From contig NZ_CP041614.1 of the NCBI RefSeq assembly GCF_007197555.1, positions 1-64,000 of the forward strand: a stretch of 64,000 nucleotides of DNA, read 5' to 3'. The position numbers were made by a program, and so were the translations under genes. The DNA comes from Shewanella psychropiezotolerans. Its GTDB lineage: Bacteria; Pseudomonadota; Gammaproteobacteria; Enterobacterales; Shewanellaceae. Numbering within the stretch: position 1 is the stretch's first letter; each line of letters starts with the position of its first letter. This document shows positions 43,650 through 56,676 of the stretch, one piece after another. The notes under the pieces are model-generated. The model saw nothing but the letters and a program-made list of their open reading frames with translations, was not told where the DNA came from and searched no databases.

Positions 43650-45449
43650 TTAATAATGCCTGTGAGCATCATCCTTTATCAGGTGCACTGGGGCTAAGTA
43701 ATCACGATAGCTGTAGCGGTTTTGTTTGTGCAGCCTAGGCTTAGCTTGATCTTCACTATCATCAAACTGCTCGGCTCGCTCCGCTAGCCAGCGGCTAAAT
43801 TCATCTTGATGCTGAGTTAATTCTGCAAGTAGCTCGTTATAGCCCTCGAAGTAATCTGTTTTAAGATATTGGCTCAGCTGAACGAAGTCTTCGTGGTAGT
43901 TCTCGGCCAAGAATCGAATTGCCATATAGCTCCAGCTATAAGTTCGCTCCAGACCGTCTTTATATTCGGTGGCGAAGATCTCTTCCAGACTCGGCGCCTC
44001 ATCGATTTTCTTCTTCACTATTCTTAAGGTTTTGGCGTTGTCATTACCCTTAGAGATGTATTCGGCTAAGCCCTCTGACCACCACACCATCTTCTCCGGG
44101 AAATGACCGAAACCGCCATACTTGATGAAGTGTCCGTCCAGGTAGTGCACATATTCGTGATTGAGATTCCAGATGGCGAATTCAGGTTGGATCCAGAACT
44201 GACGATAGGCGAAGAAAGTTGCCTGGTTGCCAGGCTTAGATGGTGTGCCTTCTATATACATACCACCATTATCCGTGCTGATATCGAATAACAACTGGCC
44301 GTAAGCGTTATATTGACTCCAATTCTTGAAGGCGATGACTCTGAGGGCATCATTAAAATCGTTAGCCGTTGGCTGCTCTCTGGTTTCTAGTAAAGTGTGG
44401 AAATTAGATTCCTGAGAGGTGAGCTTAGTACAGCTGATGGCCAGTTCCTGCTCGTTCAAATCCTGTGCAAGAATAAATAGGCTGTCTGAGCAATGATGTT
44501 CAATAGGCAGTATTTCGCTCTGCTCAGGGATACGGCAGCTATCACTGTTTTTCTCACACTCTTCTAATCCCGCAAATGAGTTGACGTGATAGCCTAAGGT
44601 GTAGGCATCCTTTGCCGCATCGCCTCTGACGCTGATATCTTGCCTCGCTATATCGGCTACGGCCTTATCTAAAGCTGCTTCATCTTGCGTGGCGTTAGCA
44701 TCTTCACTGGCTGGTAGCGCTAAACGATATAGGCCTAGTGCCCAGTAAGCATTGCGCTTAGGCCAGTCTTTATCCTTGCGTATGCTGTTATCTGAGCCAG
44801 CAAATGCCAATAAGGTTTTATCTAATCCCAAATCAAGTAGTGCCTTATTAAGCTCACCATCACTGTCTTTTCTTGCGACATTGAGCAGCAAGCCGTAAGC
44901 CCGAAGCGTCTCCCATAGGGCGTAATCATGTTCTTGATCGCTGGCACTCTCAGCAAGTTGAATGAATTGATTATCGAGAAGTGGGGTTAATCTTGCTAAT
45001 GCACTCGCCTGTTCGTTGTTGGCGTAGTAGCGATACAGGGTGACGGCAAATTGCTCTTGCAGGCGGGCAGATGAAACAAAAACATCTGTAGAAGCTAAGC
45101 TGTTTAACCCTGATGTTAGCAATGCAAAGCTATTATCATCTAAATCATCTATTGGGCCGAAGTAACTAAAGGCTCTTAAATAGTAGAGTAGGCTGTTGGC
45201 TTCAGATAAGTTGGCTGTATTATTTAACCTGAAAACGACTTGTTCGAAGGCACCTTGAGTAAGCAATGGGCTACTGGCATCGAATAGACTTTCGTTTGAG
45301 GCTTGAGTAATTTCCTGTAATAAACTCGTGTCTGTGATGATTTGAGGTGAGGTACTACAGGCCGATAGTCCTACAAGAGCAGGGAGAGCTATCGCAAGAG
45401 CCAAAATTGACTTGCGCAACATAAGATTCATCCTATTGTATTTTTGCAT
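43650..45449 (-). CDS. Collagenase-like (M9) lipoprotein
   Basis: A predicted lipoprotein (signal MLRKSILALAIALPALVGLSAC with lipobox Cys) of up to 599 residues, with a helical repeat region (about 60-330) and a metalloprotease domain. The zinc motif is HEYVH near residue 430 (NLNHEYVHYLDGHF), followed by the downstream Glu in WWSEGLAEYIS. This is the arrangement in M9 bacterial collagenases, so it probably degrades extracellular or periplasmic protein. Starts at 45431 or 45422 are also possible and place the signal peptide better. It interrupts the smg-zinc-ribbon-tsaC order on the opposite strand. Confidence 0.82.
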   Translation of the reverse strand: MQKYNRMNLMLRKSILALAIALPALVGLSACSTSPQIITDTSLLQEITQASNESLFDASSPLLTQGAFEQVVFRLNNTANLSEANSLLYYLRAFSYFGPIDDLDDNSFALLTSGLNSLASTDVFVSSARLQEQFAVTLYRYYANNEQASALARLTPLLDNQFIQLAESASDQEHDYALWETLRAYGLLLNVARKDSDGELNKALLDLGLDKTLLAFAGSDNSIRKDKDWPKRNAYWALGLYRLALPASEDANATQDEAALDKAVADIARQDISVRGDAAKDAYTLGYHVNSFAGLEECEKNSDSCRIPEQSEILPIEHHCSDSLFILAQDLNEQELAISCTKLTSQESNFHTLLETREQPTANDFNDALRVIAFKNWSQYNAYGQLLFDISTDNGGMYIEGTPSKPGNQATFFAYRQFWIQPEFAIWNLNHEYVHYLDGHFIKYGGFGHFPEKMVWWSEGLAEYISKGNDNAKTLRIVKKKIDEAPSLEEIFATEYKDGLERTYSWSYMAIRFLAENYHEDFVQLSQYLKTDYFEGYNELLAELTQHQDEFSRWLAERAEQFDDSEDQAKPRLHKQNRYSYRDYLAPVHLIKDDAHRHY

Positions 45450-45562
45450 ACAATATACTCACGTTGTTTGTATAAACCTAGTGCTATTTAATCTCCTAAG
45501 ACATTTCCCTGTTTTGGCTTTGCTTGGTAAAATGGCAAATACCTGATTCAGCCGAGAAACCC

Positions 45563-46126
45563 ATGTCTAAAATTGATGATCAACTGTTTAGTTCCCATGA
45601 GCATGCTTTAGAGAAAGAGTATGAACTCTGCCCTAAGTGTGGCAGTGAACTATCGGTTCGGCATAGTAAACATGGCGGGTTCATTGGATGTAATAGTTAT
45701 CCTGTATGTGATTACACCCGGCCACTAGTGCAACATGAGTCAATTGAGACTCAAGTTATCCCAGGTTCAGAGTGCCCCGAGTGTGGTCATGAACTGGCGG
45801 TAAAGTCTGGACGATTTGGCATTTTTATTGGTTGTACAAATTACCCGGATTGTAAGCACATTGAAAAGCATGATCAGGAAGAGCCTGAAGATCAGATAGC
45901 TTGCCCAAGTTGTAAAACTGGGAAAATAGAGCAGAGAACTAGTCGGTTCGGGAAAAGTTTTTATGCCTGCAGTAGTTACCCTAAGTGTAAGTTTTTAGTG
46001 AACTATCGACCCGTAGCCGAAGCTTGCCCCGAGTGTGGTTTCGGCATCCTGATAGAGAGGAAAGGTGCCGCAGGGTCTCGTTTAGAGTGTCCGAAGAAGA
46101 CATGCAAGTATAAAAGAGCAGTCTAA
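45563..46126 (+). CDS. Topoisomerase-type zinc-ribbon protein
   Basis: A 187-residue protein built of four Cys4 zinc ribbons like the C-terminal domains of topoisomerase I. Examples are CPKCGSELSVRHSKHGGFIGC and CPECGHELAVKSGRFGIFIGC (each given in part), then CPSCKTGKIEQRTSRFGKSFYAC and CPECGFGILIERKG. It has no topoisomerase catalytic domain. It corresponds to YrdD-type proteins next to tsaC and smg and presumably binds single-stranded nucleic acid. I chose the ATG at 45563 (MSKIDDQLFSSHE). Confidence 0.92.
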   Translation: MSKIDDQLFSSHEHALEKEYELCPKCGSELSVRHSKHGGFIGCNSYPVCDYTRPLVQHESIETQVIPGSECPECGHELAVKSGRFGIFIGCTNYPDCKHIEKHDQEEPEDQIACPSCKTGKIEQRTSRFGKSFYACSSYPKCKFLVNYRPVAEACPECGFGILIERKGAAGSRLECPKKTCKYKRAV

Positions 46127-46301
46127 ATATCCTTGTTATCAGGCTTGTTGGTCTGATTAATAGATTTGTTCGGCTATAATTTCTATTCATGTATTCGTCT
46201 TCACAATCTCTGTATAATCTTCCCGATCGAGCTCTCCCGAGTGATGGGGCGGTGAGTTCTTTTATGGCTAAATTATTGAATTTTATTGAAGGTAACGATA
46301 C

Positions 46302-46859
46302 ATGTTGCAGTTAGACCCATCAGAAATTTCTGAGGTGATTGAAAATGGAGGCGTGATCGCCTATCCAACCGAGGCTGTGTATGGCTTAGGCTGTGATCCT
46401 GATAATGATGTAGCGATAGCGAAGTTACTCGGCTTGAAGCAGCGTCCTTGGCAGAAGGGATTGATCTTAGTCGCCAGCGATTATTCTCAGCTCGCGCCCT
46501 ACCTCGATGACACTCAGTTGACGAGTAAACAGCTTGAGTCAGTGTTTTCCAAATGGCCGGGCCCTTTCACTTTTATTATGCCTATAAGATACGATATTTC
46601 TAAGCTGCTCTGTGGCAGCTTTAATTCATTGGCGGTTAGGGTCTCCGCTCATCCTGGAATACAAGCTATCTGTAATAAGCTGGGTAAACCTCTGGTGTCT
46701 ACCAGTGCAAATATTACCGGACAAGAGCCGGCAATGAGTTTGGATGAAGTGACCGCACAATTTGAAGGCGTGATAGCAGGCGTTGCCACTGGAGAATTAG
46801 GCTTAGAGGCTAGCCCTTCGACGATTATCGACGCCCTCAGCGGCAAGGTCTTACGCTAA
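46302..46859 (+). CDS. tsaC: Threonylcarbamoyl-AMP synthase TsaC
   Basis: TsaC makes threonylcarbamoyl-AMP for t6A37 modification of ANN-decoding tRNAs. The 185-residue protein has [44 protein letters not shown] and [16 protein letters not shown], matching the short TsaC/YrdC form. It is preceded by a weak AAGG ribosome site and followed by hemF. Confidence 0.96.
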   Translation: MLQLDPSEISEVIENGGVIAYPTEAVYGLGCDPDNDVAIAKLLGLKQRPWQKGLILVASDYSQLAPYLDDTQLTSKQLESVFSKWPGPFTFIMPIRYDISKLLCGSFNSLAVRVSAHPGIQAICNKLGKPLVSTSANITGQEPAMSLDEVTAQFEGVIAGVATGELGLEASPSTIIDALSGKVLR

Positions 46860-46895
46860 GCACTTAAATAAAAGTAGTTCGATAAAGCTACTTAG

Positions 46896-47870
<975 letters not shown>

Positions 47871-47974
47871 AGTTATGCTTGATTGAATAGCTGGTGGTAC
47901 AGGCATTAACTGAAGCATATGTCGATGCCACATTCCCGACAATCTGGGTTTGAATAAGTAAATAGTTAATTAAG

Positions 47975-48011
47975 CGTAACCAATTAGCCATATTTAAGGT
48001 GATTGGTTACG
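47975..48011. repeat. Inverted repeat between hemF and aroE
   Basis: A perfect 10-base stem CGTAACCAAT / ATTGGTTACG with a 17-base loop. It has no T run, so it is not a classical terminator; it may be an mRNA end-protection structure or an operator. Confidence 0.6.
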
Positions 48012-48095
48012 AATGTTGTCGGCTAATACGCTGATAGCCTGATAAGTAGCTTCCCTATGGTTTAATCAGATTGCATCCGACTTTGGAGATAAACG

Positions 48096-48920
48096 ATGAC
48101 TGACAGATACGCCGTTTTTGGAAACCCGATAGCACACAGTAAATCTCCATTTATACATGGCTTATTTGCCGAAGAGACGGAGCAAGTATTGGAGTATGAA
48201 GCCTTGCTGGCTCCTATCAATGGTTTCGAAAAGAGCTTGTCGGAGTTTTGGCTTAATAAAGGTAAGGGAGCCAATGTTACCGTACCCTTTAAAGAGCAGG
48301 CATTTAAATTATGTGATGAGTTGAGTGAATTAGCTCAGCTGGCGGGAGCGGTTAATACCTTAACCTTATTAGAGAACGGTCATGTTCGTGGTGACAATAC
48401 CGATGGTTTAGGTCTGGTCGCCGATCTTCAAAGTAACTTTGGTAGTTTAGTAGGAAAGCGAGTGCTGCTCTTGGGGGCTGGTGGGGCGGCAAGAGGCTGC
48501 ATTCTGCCTCTGTTAAATGCCAAGATCACTGAGCTCTGTATCCATAACAGAACTCATGAGAAGGCAGAAGTGCTAACCGAGCTGTTCGCTGAATACGGAA
48601 ACATCAGCGCCATAGCGACTAATGAATTGACAGCTTCATTCGATATAATCATTAATTCTACTTCTTCAAGCTTATCCGGTGATGTTCCACAGATACCCGA
48701 GTCAGTCATAGATGCAGAAACAAAGTGCTACGACATGATGTATAGCAAGCAGATGACTTCGTTCAATTCTTGGGCCTCATCCTTGGGAGCGAATAAGGTG
48801 GTCGATGGCTTAGGAATGTTAGTAGGGCAGGCTGCTAAGAGTTTTGAATTATGGCGTGGTGTTAGGCCCAAGGTGACAACAGCTTTATATGCATTAAGAG
48901 TCAAGTTGGATGCAGAATGA
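48096..48920 (+). CDS. aroE: Shikimate dehydrogenase AroE
   Basis: AroE reduces 3-dehydroshikimate with NADPH in aromatic amino-acid synthesis. The 274-residue protein has [28 protein letters not shown] (catalytic Lys), [14 protein letters not shown] (catalytic Asp) and the NADP loop [12 protein letters not shown]. It overlaps the next gene by ATGA. Confidence 0.97.
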   Translation: MTDRYAVFGNPIAHSKSPFIHGLFAEETEQVLEYEALLAPINGFEKSLSEFWLNKGKGANVTVPFKEQAFKLCDELSELAQLAGAVNTLTLLENGHVRGDNTDGLGLVADLQSNFGSLVGKRVLLLGAGGAARGCILPLLNAKITELCIHNRTHEKAEVLTELFAEYGNISAIATNELTASFDIIINSTSSSLSGDVPQIPESVIDAETKCYDMMYSKQMTSFNSWASSLGANKVVDGLGMLVGQAAKSFELWRGVRPKVTTALYALRVKLDAE

Positions 48921-49180
48921 ATCAGAGTGTTTTATTTCCGGACTTACAAGATTGGGATGACACTAAGCAGCTGGTTATTTTTCCGGCCCAGGCTCAGGGA
49001 GCTAATATACAATGCCGAATAAGCCTATCAAGATTAACTAAGCTACATGGTGAGGAGTTGACGGGGGAAGCCGAAGTGCTCGCTGCCTTCGAAGCATGTC
49101 GTTTCGATATAGAAGATCACGTTGAAGAGCTCATCGAACAGGAGATGTTCGATGAGGATGGGGCTGTGAGTTGGCGCTAA
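48917..49180 (+). CDS. DUF1488 family protein
   Basis: An 87-residue acidic protein, [19 protein letters not shown], ending [12 protein letters not shown]. Such proteins (YrdB in E. coli) usually follow aroE, and their function is unknown. The start overlaps the aroE stop, so they are translationally coupled. Confidence 0.85.
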   Translation: MNQSVLFPDLQDWDDTKQLVIFPAQAQGANIQCRISLSRLTKLHGEELTGEAEVLAAFEACRFDIEDHVEELIEQEMFDEDGAVSWR

Positions 49181-49233
49181 TCCCCTACACATTGTTAAAG
49201 GCCGGGCATAGATAACTGAAGGCCTGTTTTGAA

Positions 49234-49788
49234 CTAGACTGGAGTGACTATCTCTTCATCTAAATATTCATTCTTGAGTCGAACATAATTATCGGCTGAC
49301 TGAGGTAGAAACTTAAGTTCTGCTTCGGTCAGGGCTCGGATCTGTTTTGCCGGACTACCTACATATAAGTGGCCACTCTTTAGTACCTTCCCTGGAGGAA
49401 CTAATGAACCAGCTCCTAAGATTACATCATCTTCTAATATTGCACCGTCCAGGATAATGGCTCCCATGCCAACTAAGATACGATTGCCAACTGTGCAACC
49501 ATGGAGCATAGCCTTATGTCCTATGGTGACGTCATCGCCTATTAATAGAGGGTGGCCGTCAGGATTAGAGGGAGACTTGCGTGTGACATGAAGAATGGCC
49601 CCGTCTTGTACATTAGTCCTTTTGCCAATTCTCATGTGGTTCACATCACCGCGAGCGGCAACTAAAGGCCAAATACTAGAATCAGTATCTAAAAATATGT
49701 CGCCAACGAGTACACAGGCATCATCCAGGTATACAGAATCATCGAATTGAGGACTTACCCCTTTATAGGCTCTTAATGAAACAGGCAC
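49234..49788 (-). CDS. yrdA: Gamma-carbonic-anhydrase-like protein (YrdA)
   Basis: A left-handed beta-helix protein of 184 residues with hexapeptide repeats. Candidate metal histidines are in ILHVTRK, IGHKAMLHG and the neighbouring turn. It resembles E. coli YrdA, whose carbonic anhydrase activity is not well established. It is convergent with the DUF1488 gene and lies directly before the rrn promoters. Confidence 0.93.
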   Translation of the reverse strand: MPVSLRAYKGVSPQFDDSVYLDDACVLVGDIFLDTDSSIWPLVAARGDVNHMRIGKRTNVQDGAILHVTRKSPSNPDGHPLLIGDDVTIGHKAMLHGCTVGNRILVGMGAIILDGAILEDDVILGAGSLVPPGKVLKSGHLYVGSPAKQIRALTEAELKFLPQSADNYVRLKNEYLDEEIVTPV

Positions 49789-49908
49789 TGAAACTCCTTA
49801 TATATAGGTTTGAAGCGTAATACCGGCATTATAATGCTTAAAAAGTAGGAGGTCAGGCTAAATAACCTTCAAACGAATAAGAAAAGCGAATTAACTCACT
49901 ATTAGCCC

Positions 49909-49936
49909 TTGTGCTCTGGGCTGACATCCCTATAAT
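49909..49936 (+). promoter_or_regulatory. rrn promoter P1
   Basis: TTGTGC (-35), 16 bases, TATAAT (-10), followed by a GC-rich discriminator (GCGCATCC) typical of stringently controlled rRNA promoters. An AT-rich stretch upstream (about 49860-49905) may act as an UP element. Confidence 0.8.
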
Positions 49937-50033
49937 GCGCATCCACTGACACGGTAAACCAGTCTTCTTAAACGAAGCTGAAACCCAGTCAGGGCAATAA
50001 GTAAGCGGTTAAAAGTTAAATTTTTAAAAGCCC

Positions 50034-50061
50034 TTGACGCCAACAACGGGAAGTGTAGAAT
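50034..50061 (+). promoter_or_regulatory. rrn promoter P2
   Basis: TTGACG (-35), 16 bases, TAGAAT (-10), then ACGCATCCC. This is the same discriminator motif as P1, 125 bases downstream, with an A/T-rich tract just upstream of the -35. Confidence 0.85.
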
Positions 50062-50145
50062 ACGCATCCCTAGCCAAGGCGGAACGCCTTGGGAAGTAAG
50101 TAAAAGCCAGCGACCTAGCGTCTAACGGCGGTGCTACCAAGCACC

Positions 50146-50158
50146 AGCTCTTTAACAA
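50146..50158 (+). promoter_or_regulatory. rrn leader boxA antitermination site
   Basis: AGCTCTTTAACAA matches the boxA consensus bound by NusB-S10, 200 bases before the 16S gene. Confidence 0.8.
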
Positions 50159-50358
50159 TTCAAAACAAGAAATCTGTGTGGACACTCACAGGTATTGAGT
50201 TATTCGAAATTGCCTTCTGTTCTTCGGAATGTCGGCAATCAAAATATTACTCAATGAATGAGTGTTCATAGATTCGAACCTAGTTCGGATCACTTATATA
50301 AACAGTATAATTCATTGAGCCGATGTCATCTTCGAAAGAGGATGCATCAAAAGAACTT

Positions 50359-51901
<1,543 letters not shown>

Positions 51902-52379
51902 CCTATACGACTAACTCAATATTTGCTGAGTGTTCACACAGATAACTTGTTCTTGTTAGAGCAAACTAATTCTCCAAGCGAGAGTTAGCGTTCTTTAAAA
52001 ATTTGGAAAGCTGATAGTGTTAATGTGAAAGGGACTATTGTGAAAACTGCTTCGTAAGAGGTAAGGATTACAGTGGTTAATAGCATTAGCGCGAAAAATA
52101 AATAATTGAGTTCTCAAACACTTAAATTAAGTGCCGAATTGCAGTGATGCAATTCAAGAGTATTCTTTTGGCGAAAGTAAACACCATTAGTTGCGATACA
52201 ATTTGTTTTCTATTATCCGTAGAGAATATTGAGTCTGTTAGCGCAGTCAATGTGTTGTTAGGCAAGACGCGAAAGCGAACGAGGAGGGCGTGTAGTTCAC
52301 TACATAACCGACAAGTGAGTTTGAGTAACGCTGCATAACAGTACAGTGGCAAGCGGATAAAGACCCATGTGGGTTGTAT
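51902..52379 (+). other. 16S-23S spacer without tRNA genes
   Basis: The 478-base spacer has a boxA-like GTTCTTTAAAAATTTGG near 51990. No tRNA is visible (no T-loop GTTCRA or acceptor pairing). An 85-base palindromic element occupies 52256-52340. The rest is processing-stem sequence. Confidence 0.85.
52256..52340. mobile_element. Small palindromic (MITE-like) element in the rrn spacer
   Basis: Inverted ends TGTTAGGC / GCATAACA (one mismatch) enclose a palindromic centre TGTAGT-tc-ACTACA, and the middle is GC-richer than the spacer. It has no coding capacity. It could fold on the precursor rRNA. Confidence 0.5.
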
Positions 52380-55282
<2,903 letters not shown>

Positions 55283-55427
55283 ACAACCCAGATGGGTTTG
55301 TGTAGTTAGTGTGTGTATTACTTCATAAGCACAAAAGAATACGAACTTGATTTAAGTCGAACTTAATTATTTAGAGCTATTTAGAAGACTATTCTGAATA
55401 GACAGCTTTTCAAATTTACCAAATTAG
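55283..55427 (+). other. 23S-5S spacer
   Basis: 145 bases with no tRNA or other gene visible. It ends in an AT-rich segment before the 5S gene. Confidence 0.8.
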
Positions 55428-55543
55428 TCTGGAAACAATAGCATTGTGGCCCCACCTGATCCCATCTCGAACTCAGAAGTGAAACGCAATCGCGCCGATG
55501 GTAGTGTGGGGTCTCCCCATGTGAGAGTAGGTCATTTCCAGGC
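55428..55543 (+). rRNA. rrf: 5S ribosomal RNA
   Basis: About 116 bases. GTCTGGAAAC pairs with the 3' GTCATTTCCAGGC end. The central CCCACCTGATCCCATC and GAACTCAGAAGTGAAACG are conserved. Confidence 0.97.
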
Positions 55544-55555
55544 GCTCATTAAGTG

Positions 55556-55586
55556 AAAAAGCCACCTGAATAAGGTGGCTTTTTTG
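55556..55586 (+). terminator. rrn operon terminator
   Basis: AAAAAGCCACCT / AGGTGGCTTTTT, loop GAATA, followed by T, immediately after the 5S gene. Confidence 0.95.
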
Positions 55587-55649
55587 CGTCTGGGATTTAA
55601 TAAAGTTTGGCTGAATAGCTCGAACTTACCGGTACAGATATCAGGTGAC

Positions 55650-55850
55650 TTATCCACTTAGGAAGGCATGAATGCCTACCCCCGATGTCGCCCCGCCGCT
55701 GAGCGGGCTCTCCCGCTACGAAACGAAGTTTCTCCGCGTTCAATTAGGGCTGAATACTACGTATTCAAATCGCCGTAATTTCACCCCCATGTGTCCACTT
55801 CGTGGACTACGAGAGTAGGTCATTTCCAGGCGCCTAATTTCTCGTAAAGA
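55650..55850. repeat. Multi-hairpin repeat (copy F) with a 5S 3' remnant
   Basis: Copy F has hairpins GGCAT/ATGCC, TGAATAC-TAC-GTATTCA (55751-55767) and TCCAC-ttc-GTGGA. Bases 55811-55833 (gagagtaggt-catttccaggcgc) are identical to the 3' end of the 5S gene (55523-55545). The preceding CCCCATGTG also matches 5S, with a 17-base hairpin inserted between. This looks like the remains of a second 5S gene of the operon overwritten by the repeat. Confidence 0.75.
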
Positions 55851-55857
55851 GAGTCGA

Positions 55858-55890
55858 TAAATCCTCAGCACTTAGTGTTGGGGATTTTTT
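55858..55890 (+). terminator. Second terminator after the 5S remnant
   Basis: AATCCTCAGCAC / GTGTTGGGGATT (one wobble) with T6. This supports the idea that a second 5S gene once ended here. Confidence 0.75.
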
Positions 55891-55897
55891 CGTATAT

Positions 55898-56375
55898 ACG
55901 CTCCGCGAAGGAGCTACTTCACATGCAGCCCAAAGCTGTTAATGCAGTGTGGCCGTTAATTTCATCCATGCATTAACGGCATTTCCGCCATCCCTGGCGG
56001 TCAGGGTCTCCAGTTCGATGACTACGTCATCTCTCGCTGCAAAGTAGCTGAATGCTACGCATTCAAAGCGCTACTTTTCCACCCCCATGTGGTTCGGCCT
56101 TCGGCAAGTATCACGACGATTTCAAGTTGAGCCATTGGAAGGCGCCTTCGCTCTTTGTTCTACGCATATACGCTCCACGAAGGAACTACGCTTGATGTCG
56201 CCACGCCACTGAGCTTGGTCAGAAATTGCATCCATGCATTTCTGACATTCACCACATTCATGTGGCTTGCTCCGCAGCTTGATGACTACGTCATTACGCG
56301 CTACAAAGCAGCTGAATGCTGCGCATTCAAAAAAGAACTGCTTTTTGGCCTCGGCCCTCATGTAAAAGGTTGAGG
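55898..56375. repeat. Multi-hairpin repeats (copies D and E)
   Basis: Two tandem copies of about 240 bases each begin at TATACGCTCC. Copy D has CCGTTAAT/ATTAACGG around catccatgc, CCGCCA-tccc-TGGCGG (55985-56000), ATGAC-TAC-GTCAT and TGAATGC-TAC-GCATTCA. Copy E has GTCAGAAAT/ATTTCTGAC around the same catccatgc loop, CCACAT-tc-ATGTGG, ATGAC-TAC-GTCAT and TGAATGC-TGC-GCATTCA. Stems change between copies while staying paired. There is no gene in the 1.1 kb between the 5S gene and 56676. Confidence 0.85.
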
Positions 56376-56676
56376 TTTGTGTCTTGGCTCTAGCATCCTG
56401 CTCTACCTTGTATGTCCTGCGGATACAGTTTGGCTATGTACCAGGCCTATACAAGGGAGTCATCACTGGATATTTGCTGTCTGTTTAACTTTATCTGTAA
56501 CATTTTAATCGATAAATAGTGTATCTTGCTAAAGCTTAGCTTGTTAAAATTTACAGCTTCTCAGTAGATTGTTTGCTTGATGCACTTGTCTATTTGGTTT
56601 GATGTTTTCCTATTTTTATTCTGGAAGACTAACATCATTGATATAAGGCAATTGTCTGTTTTTACTTTAGGTTTAG

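Noticed and set aside
51902..52379. Spacer tRNA-Ile, -Ala or -Glu in the rrn operon
   Set aside because: No T-loop or acceptor-stem pairing could be found on reading the spacer.
56122..56373. Overlapping open frames on both strands after the rrn operon
   Set aside because: They are made of hairpin repeat copy E; palindromes create open frames on both strands.
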